From Archaeoglobus veneficus SNP6 (GTDB lineage Archaea > Halobacteriota > Archaeoglobi > Archaeoglobales > Archaeoglobaceae): DNA of 64,000 bases. Positions 26,167-35,316 of the stretch are shown one piece after another; positions within the stretch are counted from its first letter, which is position 1; the number at the start of each line of letters is the position of its first letter. A program made the position numbers and the translations under genes. The stretch lies in contig NC_015320.1 in NCBI RefSeq assembly GCF_000194625.1, forward strand, positions 496,001-560,000, read 5' to 3'. The notes under the pieces were generated by a model that saw only the letters and a list, made by a program, of their open reading frames with translations, had not been told where the DNA came from and ran no database searches.

Positions 26167-26733
26167 ATGGACGGTGGGGCGTATCGGGGAAGACACTCCA
26201 CGGTTTTTAGAGTTGGAGATAGAGCTATCAAGAGGTTTAAACCCGGACTTGAGGTTAATTTCAGGAAAGAGGTTTATTTCCTCGAAAAGCTTCAGCCCTA
26301 CGGTTTTGTCCCCAGACTTTACGGTTACGATGATCGCAACCTCGAAATTGAAATGGAGTTCATAGAAGGCCAGTATATCAGAGACATCGATATGGGAAGC
26401 GAAGAGGGCAGGAAAATAGTGGAGAGGTGCTTCGAAATATGCTATACTCTCGACAGGCTTGGAATTCAGAAGGAGGAGATGCACAGACCCGACAGACATA
26501 TCATCGTAAGGAACGGCAAGCCTTACTTCATAGACTTCGAAAGAGCCCATGAAACAAGCAAGCCGTCGAACGTGACTCAGTTCGCCGTTTATGTAGCGAA
26601 GAGACTTGGAGTGGATTTTGACGATATAAAAGAGGTTCTCGGAAAGTACAAGCTCACATATGCCGAGAAAGATTTTGAAGAGATTCTACGAAAACTTGGA
26701 TTCAGAACTCCTCGCCCTACGGTTAAAGATTAA
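26167..26733 (+). CDS. Predicted serine/threonine protein kinase (COG2112-like)
   Basis: 188 residues, short for a kinase. It has an N-lobe lysine in DRAIKRFK, a glutamate in FRKEVYFLEKL, a catalytic loop HRPDRHIIV and a metal-binding FIDFERA in place of DFG, as in Bud32/RIO-like atypical kinases. It starts 4 nt after the GGPP synthase stop and so belongs to the isoprenoid operon, perhaps only by position. The target is unknown. An alternative is a lipopolysaccharide-kinase-like small molecule kinase. Confidence 0.75.
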   Translation: MDGGAYRGRHSTVFRVGDRAIKRFKPGLEVNFRKEVYFLEKLQPYGFVPRLYGYDDRNLEIEMEFIEGQYIRDIDMGSEEGRKIVERCFEICYTLDRLGIQKEEMHRPDRHIIVRNGKPYFIDFERAHETSKPSNVTQFAVYVAKRLGVDFDDIKEVLGKYKLTYAEKDFEEILRKLGFRTPRPTVKD

Positions 26734-26757
26734 TAGCGTTAAGGCGATAGTTGAGCA

Positions 26758-27837
26758 ATGGTAACTGGAATTGTCTTCCATCCAAAATACCTCGAGCACG
26801 AGCAGACGCCGACGCATCCGGAGAGGAAAGAGCGCCTTGCGTACACACTCGACCAGCTTATGGAGGAAGGAATTTTCGAAAACCGGGAAATCGTTCTTCT
26901 CGAACCTTTTAAAGCTTCAGAAAGCGATGTTCTTGCCGTTCACACACCCGAATACTTCGAGTTTCTCAAGAGGGAAAGCAGAAAGGGCGGTGTAATTGAC
27001 TGGGACACGAGCATTCCAGTTGGCCTAATAGATGTGGCTCTGCTTGCAGCCGGCGGTGCGATAAGGGCTGCAAAGGCAGTGGCAGAAGGCGAGGTGGACA
27101 ACGCATTCGCCATGGTCAGGCCTCCCGGACATCACGCGAGACCGTACACGGGCGCAGGATTCTGCTACCTCAACAATATTGCGATAGCGACGAAATGGCT
27201 GCAGCGCAACGGCTTTAAGAAAATACTCATTCTCGACTGGGATGCGCACCACGGTGACGGGACGCAGGAGATATTTTACGAAGACTCTTCGGTTCTTTTC
27301 ATATCTCTTCACCAGATGCCACTGTATCCGGGCACGGGCTACCCTCATGAATATGGAAAGGGTGAAGGGGAGGGCTACACAATAAACGTCCCCTTGCCGC
27401 CCGGTGCAGGTGACGAGTGCTACCTTACGGTCTTCGATGAGATAATCGAACCTGTTGCCATCGACTTCGAGCCGGATTTCATAGCTGTATCTGCAGGACA
27501 GGACAACCACTTCACCGACCCGCTGACGAGCCTCGCTTTAACCGCAAGAGGCTACGCGGAGCTTATGGTGAGGGCGAGGAGACTTGCGGAGAAGCTCTGC
27601 GATGGGCGACTTTTTGCAGTCCTTGAAGGAGGTTACAGCGTCGAGAAGGCTTTGCCCTATACGAACTTGGCAATAATAGCAGCCATGGCAGAGATGGACA
27701 TCTCGTGCATCAGGGAACCGGAAAGCTATGCCGATGAGCTGAAGTGGAGAAAAAAGGAGAGTGCAATCGAAACAGTTAGAGCGACAATTCAGGAGGTAAA
27801 GAGAATACATTCCACCTACTGGGGGTGCTTCTTCTGA
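26758..27837 (+). CDS. Histone deacetylase/acetylpolyamine amidohydrolase family protein
   Basis: 359 residues. The catalytic His pair is in PPGHHARPYTGAGFCYLNN (H125, H126), zinc ligands are in ILDWDAHHGDGTQEIFY (Asp162, His164) and later DNHFTDPL, and the active-site LEGGYS is near 290. Family members deacetylate lysines or acetylpolyamines; the natural substrate here is unknown. It overlaps the HD-domain gene that follows by 13 nt. Confidence 0.9.
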   Translation: MVTGIVFHPKYLEHEQTPTHPERKERLAYTLDQLMEEGIFENREIVLLEPFKASESDVLAVHTPEYFEFLKRESRKGGVIDWDTSIPVGLIDVALLAAGGAIRAAKAVAEGEVDNAFAMVRPPGHHARPYTGAGFCYLNNIAIATKWLQRNGFKKILILDWDAHHGDGTQEIFYEDSSVLFISLHQMPLYPGTGYPHEYGKGEGEGYTINVPLPPGAGDECYLTVFDEIIEPVAIDFEPDFIAVSAGQDNHFTDPLTSLALTARGYAELMVRARRLAEKLCDGRLFAVLEGGYSVEKALPYTNLAIIAAMAEMDISCIREPESYADELKWRKKESAIETVRATIQEVKRIHSTYWGCFF

Positions 27838-28379
27838 AACCTCGCTTAGAGCTTCCTGAGGTCGTTGGGAGACTCTGGGATAAGTACAATCTGCCTGAGA
27901 ACGTTAGGATGCACTGCAGGGCTGTTGCGGAACTTGCGGTCAGGATAGCGGAGGCTGCGAGGGTAAGGGGCTACGACGTTGACATCGAAGCGGTGAGACT
28001 TGGCGCTCTGCTGCACGATATAGGAAGAGCCTACAGCCATGGACTCGATCACTTCGTGATAAGCGGGGAAATACTCAGGAAGGAAGGACTGGACGAAAAG
28101 ATAATCAGAATTGCTGAAAGGCACTTTTCTTCCGGAATAACTGCAGAGGAGGCGAAAGCTCTCGGTTTGCCAGCGAAAGATTTCATGCCTGAAACCCTCG
28201 AAGAAAAAATCGTCGCGTTTGCCGACAACCTCATCTTTGGCGATAGGGTGGGTAGCTTCGAGGAGTTTATGAAGAGACTCGACAGCATACAGGAGAACAG
28301 GTGGATAGTTGAGAGAAGCAAGGAAAGGGCGGTAAGACTGAAGGCAGAAATCGAGAGAGTTTCTGGATTAAAGTTTTGA
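27825..28379 (+). CDS. HD-domain phosphohydrolase
   Basis: 184 residues from GTG 27825 (overlap with the deacetylase gene). HD metal ligands are H30 in NVRMHCRAVAELA, H64-D65 in LGALLHDIGRAYSH and a later Asp in KIVAFADNLIFGD. The ALLHDIGRA form is of the HDIG type. Such proteins hydrolyse nucleotides or other phosphate esters; the substrate is not evident. The gene converges on the paralogue at 28368, overlapping it by 12 nt at the 3' ends. Confidence 0.85.
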   Translation: MLLLKPRLELPEVVGRLWDKYNLPENVRMHCRAVAELAVRIAEAARVRGYDVDIEAVRLGALLHDIGRAYSHGLDHFVISGEILRKEGLDEKIIRIAERHFSSGITAEEAKALGLPAKDFMPETLEEKIVAFADNLIFGDRVGSFEEFMKRLDSIQENRWIVERSKERAVRLKAEIERVSGLKF

Positions 28380-28976
28380 ATGCCTGTGTTTCCCTCCAAT
28401 GAAATCAATTGAAACCGACGGAACCCCTGGGATGACTGAATCAACTATTTCAAGCATGTATCCGTCGAGCTGGCTCGTCAGGCGAATAACGAGGTCGTGA
28501 GATTGCCTTATAAGTAGCCCTGTCCTCGAATTAAGAAGTTCTCTGAGTATAAATGTGACGAGGATTTTATCGTTAAGTCTGGAAATTGCGGAAAGAAGTT
28601 GTCTGGTGGTTTCAATCTCATCGAAAGTAAGGTGATAGTTTAGACCAAAGCAGAAGACGACTTCTCCTTTCGCATCGAGTATCGTTCTGCACACGTCTGG
28701 CTCTATCAGCGTAACATTTCCAAAGGGGAAGTCTCCGCCAACGATGTAGTAGTTTGCCCTTTTTACGAACTCTGGAATGCGTTCGAAATTCTCTACAAAG
28801 TTTCTGGCCTTTTTTACGGCGGTTTCACTTAGAAATATGAACGAAATCTCTTTTTCTGAAAAGAAGTCTGTAATTTTCTTGAGGATCGCTGGCACTGGTG
28901 TTACTGTGCTGTACTCTACTAATACGCTTACACCAGGCCGTAGGTTTGAGAGGACAGACTGCAGGGGGATTGACAT
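28368..28976 (-). CDS. DUF257-like or degenerate RecA-like protein (paralogue 3)
   Basis: 202 residues. The strand pattern VSVLVEYSTVTPVPAILKKI, ISFIFLSE, EVVFCFGLNYHL, ILVTFILRELL and DLVIRLTSQLDGYMLEIVDS resembles the two genes at 2987 and 3811 and, more loosely, KaiC-like proteins, but there is no Walker A. The final strand-turn SQLDGYMLEIV is typical of RecA-like archaeal proteins of unknown function. Role unknown. Its 3' end overlaps the convergent HD gene by 12 nt. Confidence 0.55.
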   Translation of the reverse strand: MSIPLQSVLSNLRPGVSVLVEYSTVTPVPAILKKITDFFSEKEISFIFLSETAVKKARNFVENFERIPEFVKRANYYIVGGDFPFGNVTLIEPDVCRTILDAKGEVVFCFGLNYHLTFDEIETTRQLLSAISRLNDKILVTFILRELLNSRTGLLIRQSHDLVIRLTSQLDGYMLEIVDSVIPGVPSVSIDFIGGKHRHSKL

Positions 28977-29120
28977 ATCTGCACGGGCTAACGTACTGCC
29001 ATAATATATAACTTCTTAAAAACTATGAATTAGAAGGATGATTATGATGCTCCGTGCAATGAAGTCGATTTCCTGTGGAGCACCTATAAGCGTTAATAAT
29101 GGAAGGATGGATGTATATCT

Positions 29121-29210
29121 ATGGACGGACTCGTTCTTGCCCTGACTCTCCAGAAGGAGAGTGACAGACTTCTCGACGTAATAAGGAGGAGATGCAAAGA
29201 TGAAGTATAG
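29121..29210 (+). CDS. Possible 29-residue leader or small protein
   Basis: A short frame from ATG 29121 reads MDGLVLALTLQKESDRLLDV and ends IRRRCKDEV at 29210. Its last 11 nt overlap the start of the next gene (ATG 29200), and GGAGGAG near 29187-29193, inside it, is the ribosome site for that gene. It may be a coupled small protein or an upstream leader; I see no family. Codon use looks coding. Confidence 0.35.
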   Translation: MDGLVLALTLQKESDRLLDVIRRRCKDEV

Positions 29211-29493
29211 AGTTGTGAAGATCGAGATGAAGGATGAGGAATGCGTTGCTGTGCACATGAAGCGCGTGGAAAGCAGCAATGCAATAGCAACGGCTGACGT
29301 GAGTGAGGCTCTCAGAGACCCGTTCAAGTTTATGGAGTTGAGCAAGCAGATGGGCATGGCGTATATGAAGGCAATCGAGAGTGCAGTTAGCGACGATGCT
29401 GTGCTTACCATGAGCTACGACGAGTACTATGAACTTGAGCTGAAGGTCGGAGATGTCGTCGAGGTTAGCGTTAGACTCGTTGATAAGGCCTGA
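29200..29493 (+). CDS. Small protein of unknown function
   Basis: 97 residues, start supported by GGAGGAG about 7 nt upstream. Predicted alpha/beta: strands KYRVVKIEMKDEECVAVHMK and YDEYYELELKVGDVVEVSVR flank a helical middle rich in Met (KFMELSKQMGMAYMKAIES). The C-terminal strands look like a small beta domain. I do not recognise the family. The tRNA-Arg gene lies 80 nt further on, on the other strand. Confidence 0.6.
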   Translation: MKYRVVKIEMKDEECVAVHMKRVESSNAIATADVSEALRDPFKFMELSKQMGMAYMKAIESAVSDDAVLTMSYDEYYELELKVGDVVEVSVRLVDKA

Positions 29494-29572
29494 AGTTTTT
29501 GTCTCAGTAACCATCTTCAAAATTTCTAATGCTGGCCTGTTGAACGAATGCAAAACTGAATAAAAACAAAAG

Positions 29573-29647
29573 CGGACCCGGCGGGATTTGAACCCGCGAT
29601 CCCCGGCTTAGAAGGCCGGTGCTTTATCCATGCTAAGCCACGGGCCC
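29573..29647 (-). tRNA. tRNA-Arg (anticodon UCU)
   Basis: On - the acceptor GGGCCCG pairs with CGGGTCC, the anticodon stem CCGGC/GCCGG encloses the loop CTTCTAA with anticodon TCT, and the T arm GCGGGTTCAAATCCCGC is canonical. Discriminator base is G. No intron is seen and CCA is not encoded. It reads AGA codons, which are common in this window. Confidence 0.97.
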
Positions 29648-29901
29648 TTTGAATTTGTGTTACGACTACTCCTTAACCCTCGCAATTTAAGATTTTTCTC
29701 TCGTGTGGTGCATCATAACACACCGGTATCTTGCTCCTGAAGAGTTGAGGGCCTGTTGTAAGATTGTCCAGACTCAAGTATAGATTTAAAAGACCAAGCT
29801 GTAGACCCTTATGCCACCCCCCAAAACAATCTCGTAAAGCAACTTCGAAAAAACTTATATTGGCCTTTGCATAGGCATTTAAGAGCCAGAGAGGTGGAGC
29901 C
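29648..29901. other. Intergenic region between tRNA-Arg and the next + strand gene
   Basis: No gene is recognised. It holds the promoter of the tRNA on - and, near 29850, a TATA-like cttatatt tract for the gene at 29902. An open frame on - across this stretch has no family resemblance. Confidence 0.4.
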
Positions 29902-30174
29902 ATGCAGGACTTAATCTGCAAATACGTGTATAAGGACGGCAAGGAGTTCGGAGAGAGTATAGACGTTTACAAAGATAGATTAATCATCAAGGTTGGCACG
30001 GACTTTTTCGCCGTTTCTCTCGATAGGGTGGAGAAGGTTGAGGGCGATAAGGTATACATCAAGGACTTTGACAGCAAGGAAGCTATAGAAGAGGGCAAGA
30101 AGTGGATTGAGGAAAAATCGAAGCCTGTAAGTCTCGAAGAGCTCAAAGCCTATGGGTTCGGTGAGGAAAGCTGA
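29902..30174 (+). CDS. Small conserved-type protein (DUF5749-like)
   Basis: 90 residues. The start ATG follows GAGAGGTGGAG, a good ribosome site. The N-terminal part forms short strands ([40 protein letters not shown]) like a small PRC- or SH3-like barrel; the C-terminal part is charged and helical. It precedes the Pth2 gene by 3 nt and is likely co-transcribed with it. The family name is a tentative resemblance; function unknown. Confidence 0.6.
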   Translation: MQDLICKYVYKDGKEFGESIDVYKDRLIIKVGTDFFAVSLDRVEKVEGDKVYIKDFDSKEAIEEGKKWIEEKSKPVSLEELKAYGFGEES

Positions 30175-30177
30175 ACT

Positions 30178-30525
30178 ATGGGGTACAAGCAGGTCATCGT
30201 CGTAAGAGACGACCTGAATCTGTCAAGGGGTAAGCTCGCCGTTCAGGTTGCGCACGCAGCCATACTCGGCTACGAGCTTGCAGACAGGAGGGCTGTTGAG
30301 GAGTGGAAAAGAGAGGGCCAGAAAAAGATAGTTCTGAGGGTTGAAAATATTCAGAAGCTCATGGAGATAAAAGAGAAGGCTGCAAAATCTGGCCTTCCGA
30401 CGGCTGTTGTTAGAGATGCTGGTCTTACTGAAGTTCCACCCGGAACCGTTACTGCGGTGGTTATCGGCCCGGACGAAGAAAGGCGCATCGATAAAATAAC
30501 GGGAAATCTTCCTCTTTTAAAATAA
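30178..30525 (+). CDS. pth2: Peptidyl-tRNA hydrolase, archaeal/eukaryotic type (Pth2)
   Basis: 115 residues, full family length. The sequence MGYKQVIVVRDDLNLSRGKLAVQVAHA and PTAVVRDAGLTEVPPGTVTAVVIGP are diagnostic of Pth2. It cleaves the ester bond of peptidyl-tRNAs released by drop-off, recycling tRNA. Catalytic-site residues Lys19, His26 and Asp (in RDAGLTEV) are present. It lies 3 nt after the preceding small gene. Confidence 0.95.
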   Translation: MGYKQVIVVRDDLNLSRGKLAVQVAHAAILGYELADRRAVEEWKREGQKKIVLRVENIQKLMEIKEKAAKSGLPTAVVRDAGLTEVPPGTVTAVVIGPDEERRIDKITGNLPLLK

Positions 30526-30688
30526 TTGAAGTTGGCTGTATATATCTATAAATTTCGTAGCTGAGCCAAAGATATACCGAAAGCTGTAAGTCACTGCAGC
30601 CACGATTCATCACTCTTCAAGATCTTGTTTAGCCAGAGGCATAAACTTAAGAGCAAGAAATTCTATTATTTTCTGGAGGTGTGCTCCT

Positions 30689-31843
30689 TTGGAACATTCA
30701 ATCAAGAAGGTGGGCCTCGTTTCAAGGTACCCTCCCGTGCATTGCGGCGTAGCGGAATACACGAAGATGGTAGTATCGGCCCTTCGCTCCCTCAATCCCC
30801 GGCTTGAAGTGTACGTCTTCTCGACTGATGAAGCGGGCAATGAGGCTTGGCAGGATGAGCTTGGTGTTCATGTTATACCATGCTATCCCCGATTTGCATC
30901 TGACTACTCCATGCTGCTCAACGCACTGTCGGAAGTTTCCGTTGATGTTCTCCACCTCCAGCACGAGTACGGTATCTATGGAATGGGCAGGGAAGTAATC
31001 AACGCTCTCTCGAAGGCGAAAGAGGAGGGACTTGCAAAAAAGACCGTTGTAACCATGCACACTGTAGACCATCCATACACTGAAAGGAAGGATACACTGA
31101 AGTTTCAGGCCTCTCTCAACAGTGTAGATGCTGTAATCGTTCACAGCCCTCTACAGGAGTTCGAGCTGCAGATACAGGGAGTCGAAGCCCCAAGACTGCA
31201 CAGGATACCGCACGGAACGCTCATCAACCCATACCTCTGCTACACGAGAAGCTATTTAGCAAAAAGTCTCGGCTTGCAGGATGAGTTCAGTGGAGTCGTG
31301 CTTGCTGTGCCCGGCTTTCTACGAAGGGATAAGGGCATAGATGTACTGCTCGATGCCTTGGAAATGCTCAGAGACATGAGGTTCACCCTTCTAATAGCCG
31401 GCGAGTCCAAAGACCCGAAGGTGCACGACCTCGTGTCTGCAAGCACTTCGGCCAAGACCATAATTATGGAGAAGTACCTCTCCAGTGACGAAATACTGCG
31501 TGTTGTAGCGCTGGCCGATGCAATAGTTCTGCCATACAGGGACAGGCACGGAGCTTACGCTGTCAGCGGGATACTTCATCTGTCCATGGGAGGGCTGAAG
31601 CCAATAGTTGGCAGCAGAACTCCAAGGCTCGTGGAGCTATATCAATTCGCCCCCCGCCTGACAGTTCCTCCCGGAGAGCCTGGAGAGCTCGCCAGAAAAA
31701 TAGCCTGGCTTGTGGAAAATTACGATTATGCCGTAGCTTACATGACCGAACTTTATGGATATGCTGCGAGAACCCAGTGGATAAGGATGGCTCACCGCCA
31801 CCTGAAACTATATCAGAACTTGCTGACGTGTTCCAGTATTTGA
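30689..31843 (+). CDS. Glycosyltransferase, GT4 family
   Basis: 384 residues from TTG 30689, fixed by GGAGGTG at 30675-30681. GT-B fold: N-terminal GLVSRYPPVHCGVAEYTKM binds acceptor, HLQHEYGIYGMG lies mid-domain, and the C-terminal donor domain has VPGFLRRDKGIDVLLDALEM and the DAIVLPYRDRHGAYAVSGIL region with the EX7E-like stretch. It transfers a sugar from a nucleotide donor to an unknown acceptor; no polysaccharide cluster is adjacent. Confidence 0.88.
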   Translation: MEHSIKKVGLVSRYPPVHCGVAEYTKMVVSALRSLNPRLEVYVFSTDEAGNEAWQDELGVHVIPCYPRFASDYSMLLNALSEVSVDVLHLQHEYGIYGMGREVINALSKAKEEGLAKKTVVTMHTVDHPYTERKDTLKFQASLNSVDAVIVHSPLQEFELQIQGVEAPRLHRIPHGTLINPYLCYTRSYLAKSLGLQDEFSGVVLAVPGFLRRDKGIDVLLDALEMLRDMRFTLLIAGESKDPKVHDLVSASTSAKTIIMEKYLSSDEILRVVALADAIVLPYRDRHGAYAVSGILHLSMGGLKPIVGSRTPRLVELYQFAPRLTVPPGEPGELARKIAWLVENYDYAVAYMTELYGYAARTQWIRMAHRHLKLYQNLLTCSSI

Positions 31844-31850
31844 CTGGCGT

Positions 31851-32516
31851 TTAACGTCTGAAACCGTACTCTCCAACCAAGGGCACGAATCGAACAGGAC
31901 CCCATCTCTTCTTTTCAATGCTCCCGTCTGGTTTTTTGTCAACTATGTATAGGTACTGTACATAGTCGCCTACGGGGATTAGCATTCTACCTCCAGGCTT
32001 TAGCTGTTCTATCAACGGTTCAGGAATGTCTGGTGCTGCAGCGGTCACGTATATCTTGTCATAGGGTGCCTCCTTCTCGTAGCCTTTACTTCCGTCTCCA
32101 ACGACTATTTCGATGTTGTCGTAGCCTAACTCCTCCAGCAGTTTTTTCGCTCTTTCTGCAAGCTCCGGATAGCGCTCAATTGCAATAACCTTTCCCTCTT
32201 TGCCAACAATTTCCGCAACCACGGCAGCGTGGTAGCCGCTTCCACCACCAACCTCTAAAACCTTCTCTCCAGGCTTGAGATCGAGGAGTTCGCACATTAT
32301 GGCCACCATGTGTGGCGCGCTTATGGTCTGCCCGCTTCCAATGGGAAGGGGTGTATCGACATAAGATTCGCTGCGGTACTGGTAAGGTACAAAGAGGTGA
32401 CGTGGAACCTTAAGCAGAGCTTGGGCTACCCTGTCGCTCAGGTTGAGCTCGTCCTTCAGTCTTTCCACCATTCTCCTTCTTTTCTCATCGTAAAGCTTGT
32501 CTTCCACGCCTTCCAT
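31851..32516 (-). CDS. pcm: Protein-L-isoaspartate O-methyltransferase
   Basis: 221 residues. The N-terminal [14 protein letters not shown] and [19 protein letters not shown] are typical, [19 protein letters not shown] is the substrate loop, and [18 protein letters not shown] is SAM motif I. It methylates isoaspartyl residues to start repair of aged proteins, useful at high temperature. The start ATG lies 61 nt inside the cobY gene; an ATG at residue 16 (32471) would cut the overlap to 16 nt. Confidence 0.93.
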   Translation of the reverse strand: MEGVEDKLYDEKRRRMVERLKDELNLSDRVAQALLKVPRHLFVPYQYRSESYVDTPLPIGSGQTISAPHMVAIMCELLDLKPGEKVLEVGGGSGYHAAVVAEIVGKEGKVIAIERYPELAERAKKLLEELGYDNIEIVVGDGSKGYEKEAPYDKIYVTAAAPDIPEPLIEQLKPGGRMLIPVGDYVQYLYIVDKKPDGSIEKKRWGPVRFVPLVGEYGFRR

Positions 32517-33025
32517 AATTCCTCAGCCCTTATCAAATCGTCGGGTGTGTTGATGTTCAGCACTTCATTCCTTCCAACTCTGTAAATTACTTCTTCCTGC
32601 TCATCCCCTAAAAACATTCCGTCTACAACATTAATGCCAGCATATTCTCCATCGGGATAGGCTGTGGCGAGAGCCCGTGTTGAAACCGTATAGTACGCGT
32701 TGATCACTTCGGGAATCACGTCCTTCAGAAAGAAGAGGTCTGCCGCAACAACAAGAACAGGCTCGGCAATGGACAGGCTGGTGATTGCCTCGCACATGTC
32801 CTCAACAAATCCAGCTCCAGACGTTTTGACGACCTCTATTCCTTCTCTTCTCAGGAATGCTGCGGTCTCGGGCGTGTAATCGGTTACTGCCCCAAGCACC
32901 TCTTCGCACGGCCATAGAGCATCGAGAACGTGCTCGATGAGTCTCTTTCCACAGACCTTCACGAGGGGTTTCTCGCCCATGCCGAGGCGTGAGCCCTTTC
33001 CACCGCACATTACAAGTGCGAGCAT
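32456..33025 (-). CDS. cobY: GTP:adenosylcobinamide-phosphate guanylyltransferase
   Basis: 189 residues from ATG 33025; a TTG five codons upstream is possible. The nucleotidyltransferase signature [20 protein letters not shown] is at the N-terminus, and [10 protein letters not shown] is the metal-site strand. Archaeal CobY activates adenosylcobinamide phosphate with GTP in cobalamin assembly. The neighbour cobS, which overlaps by 16 nt, catalyses the next step, strongly supporting the assignment over other NTP transferases. Confidence 0.9.
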   Translation of the reverse strand: MLALVMCGGKGSRLGMGEKPLVKVCGKRLIEHVLDALWPCEEVLGAVTDYTPETAAFLRREGIEVVKTSGAGFVEDMCEAITSLSIAEPVLVVAADLFFLKDVIPEVINAYYTVSTRALATAYPDGEYAGINVVDGMFLGDEQEEVIYRVGRNEVLNINTPDDLIRAEELWKAWKTSFTMRKEGEWWKD

Positions 33026-33729
33026 GCAACCACCACGCAAAGGCCAGCAGCAATGGTCAGGCAGTTAAGCGCTCCAGCGATGTCTCCGTTAATGCCGCCG
33101 AATGCGCGCATCACGTACGCTCTAAATGCAAGGGCAAGGGCAATGGAAAAGGCCAGGAGCTGAAGGGCTGGAAATGTGAGCTGAATGGGTATCAAAAGGA
33201 TGACAGCGATGATCAGGCCGTAAATGAACTGCCTCACGTTTGCGAACTCCATAATGCTGCTGGCAAGACCACTCCATAGCGGTTTCGATGTGGTAAGTAA
33301 AAGCAGCATTGCGAGCTTTGCTGAAACCTCAAGGACTATCAAGGTGAGACAGAGCTGGATGGGTTCAAGTAATGCGGATGAAAAAGAGACTGCTACTATG
33401 TACAGACAGATGGAGAGACACCCTCCAGTTCCAAGGCGGGTGTCCTTCAAAACCTCTTTCTTCCTCGACCTATCGACGAAGAGCGCGTCACCAAAATCTG
33501 CAAGGCCATCAATGTGGTTTATCCCCTCAACCAGCAGGATAGCCACGATAGACAGGAAACCGAGGCTGGCAAGCGCAAGACCATATGCAGCAACACCGGC
33601 GATGATACCGGCAATAAAGCCCGCAATGGGTATTACGAAGAGCTTTCTGCGGAGACTCTCATAACTTTCAATATCTCTCCCCACGGGTAGTGTCGTGAAA
33701 AAGCCAAGAGCTCCGCGCAAAGCATCCAC
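33010..33729 (-). CDS. cobS: Adenosylcobinamide-GDP ribazoletransferase (cobalamin synthase)
   Basis: 239 residues with about six to seven membrane helices. FTTLPVGRDIES near the N-terminus and EGINHIDGLADFGDALFVDR plus KDTRLGTGGC carry the conserved acidic residues of CobS. It joins adenosylcobinamide-GDP and alpha-ribazole at the membrane, completing cobalamin. It overlaps cobY downstream. Start ATG at 33729. Confidence 0.93.
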   Translation of the reverse strand: MDALRGALGFFTTLPVGRDIESYESLRRKLFVIPIAGFIAGIIAGVAAYGLALASLGFLSIVAILLVEGINHIDGLADFGDALFVDRSRKKEVLKDTRLGTGGCLSICLYIVAVSFSSALLEPIQLCLTLIVLEVSAKLAMLLLLTTSKPLWSGLASSIMEFANVRQFIYGLIIAVILLIPIQLTFPALQLLAFSIALALAFRAYVMRAFGGINGDIAGALNCLTIAAGLCVVVACSHL

Positions 33730-33780
33730 GGCACGACTTGGACAAATACATTAATATGGTTTTCCGGCCATTATCACTGG

Positions 33781-34419
33781 ATGCTCAGACTCGTGCTTCT
33801 CGAAGCTTCCCTCGAAAGGGTTCCCGCATCCATAGCGAGACATCCTGCAGTGGTTAGCGACGCCAGGAGGAGGAAGAAAAAGCCCACTGAGATTATACTC
33901 GACGACTCGAAGCATCATGCGGCGATGAAGAACCTGCCAAACAGGGAAAAGAGGGGAAGGCCGGACATAGTCCACGCATGTCTGCTCGCTGCCCTCGATT
34001 CGGAGCTGAATCAGGCAGGCCAGCTCGAAATCTTCATCCACACCATCGGAGGGGAGATAATAAGAGTAAGTGGTGAGACAAGGATTCCGAGGAACTACAA
34101 CAGGTTCGTGGGTCTTATGGAAGACCTTTTCAGGAAGAGGGTTATAGAGGCTGACGGCGTTAGACTGCTGGAAATCCTGGATTCAAGCCTTGAAAGCATT
34201 ATCCTCCAGCCTACTGTTCTGATGAGGGAGGGTGGTGAGGCTTTCAGGCCTGATGCCAGAACCGTATGCATAGGTGCGTTCCCACACGGTGATTTTGATC
34301 CTTCAACTCTCGAAGTCCTCGAAAGGTGCAATGCCAGGCAGGCATCCATAGGAAACAGGCACTACACGAGCCTCTACGTCACGTACAAGGTAATATGCAG
34401 CTATGAGGTGATCCTATGA
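33781..34419 (+). CDS. nep1: Ribosome biogenesis protein Nep1 (SPOUT pseudouridine N1-methyltransferase)
   Basis: 212 residues. The sequences LVLLEASLERVP, EIILDDSKHHAAMKNL, KRGRPDIVHACLLAALDSEL and ETRIPRNYNRFVGLMEDLF are diagnostic of Nep1/Emg1. It is a knotted SPOUT enzyme that methylates a pseudouridine in helix 35 of 16S rRNA and assists small-subunit assembly. Its stop overlaps the thiL start (34416) by 4 nt. Confidence 0.95.
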   Translation: MLRLVLLEASLERVPASIARHPAVVSDARRRKKKPTEIILDDSKHHAAMKNLPNREKRGRPDIVHACLLAALDSELNQAGQLEIFIHTIGGEIIRVSGETRIPRNYNRFVGLMEDLFRKRVIEADGVRLLEILDSSLESIILQPTVLMREGGEAFRPDARTVCIGAFPHGDFDPSTLEVLERCNARQASIGNRHYTSLYVTYKVICSYEVIL

Positions 34420-35312
34420 ACGAGTTCGAGCTGATACGAATAGCATCGAGAATCTTCTCCACAGACAGGCAAGACGTCATCGTAGGCCCGGGAGAAGACG
34501 ACTGCGCGGTTGTAGAGATAAACGGAAAAAACATCGTGCTCACTGCAGACGTCCTGCACGAGAAGACTGACTTTCCCGAAGGCATAAAGGCTGAAGAGAT
34601 AGGCCACCTCAGCCTTGCTGTGAACCTGAGTGATCTTGCAGCCATGGGTGCAAAACCCCTTTACTTTATCCACACTGTAACACTAAGCCGGAAGTGGATT
34701 AACGAGTTCGAAGATATGATGAAAGGGATGAAAAAGCTCGCAGAGAGGTACGGCGTGGCGGTTGTAGGAGGAGACATAGACTTTGGTGATGAGCTCAGCA
34801 TTGCAGGCTTTGCAGTTGGGGTTGCCGATAGATTCGTTACTCAGAGCGGTGCTAAGCCTGGCGAATTCGTCTGCCTTACCGGCCCCCTCGGAAAGGCCCA
34901 GCTTAGCTTGGAACAGCTATTCTCCGGCATGAGTAGAGAGAAGATAGCGTATCCCGAAAGCCTCTTTACGCCGGAACCAAGGGTAAGGGAGGGGATGGAG
35001 GTAGCAAAGCATGCGGGTGCAATGACAGACATAAGCGACAGCCTCGCAATATCGCTACATCTCATTGCAGAGAAGAGCAGGGTAGGAATTGAAATCAGGA
35101 GTGATCTGCTTCCACTTGACCACCTGACTCCCTACGTTGGTGAAGAAAAAGCCCTTGAGCTCTTTCTGTACTCTGGAGGAGATTACGAGCTTGTTTACAC
35201 CTCAAATGAATGCACTCACGGATTTGTTATCGGAAGGGTCGTGGAAGAAAAAGGTGTCAGGATCGATGGCGAGGAAATCGAGTTCAGGGGATACATGCAT
35301 AAACCAGACTGA
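34416..35312 (+). CDS. thiL: Thiamine-monophosphate kinase
   Basis: 298 residues. PurM/ThiL fold: GPGEDDCAVVEINGKNIVLT and ADVLHEKTDFPE carry the acidic Mg-ATP ligands, then HLSLAVNLSDLAAMGAKP, VVGGDIDFGDELSI, AMTDISDSLAISLHLIAE and YSGGDYELVYT. It converts thiamine monophosphate to the diphosphate cofactor. It is translationally coupled to nep1 by an ATGA-type overlap. Confidence 0.94.
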   Translation: MNEFELIRIASRIFSTDRQDVIVGPGEDDCAVVEINGKNIVLTADVLHEKTDFPEGIKAEEIGHLSLAVNLSDLAAMGAKPLYFIHTVTLSRKWINEFEDMMKGMKKLAERYGVAVVGGDIDFGDELSIAGFAVGVADRFVTQSGAKPGEFVCLTGPLGKAQLSLEQLFSGMSREKIAYPESLFTPEPRVREGMEVAKHAGAMTDISDSLAISLHLIAEKSRVGIEIRSDLLPLDHLTPYVGEEKALELFLYSGGDYELVYTSNECTHGFVIGRVVEEKGVRIDGEEIEFRGYMHKPD

Positions 35313-35316
35313 ACAA

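Noticed and set aside
29673-29942. An 89-codon frame on - between the tRNA and the gene at 29902
   Set aside because: It overlaps the promoter and start of a better supported + strand gene and has no recognisable features.
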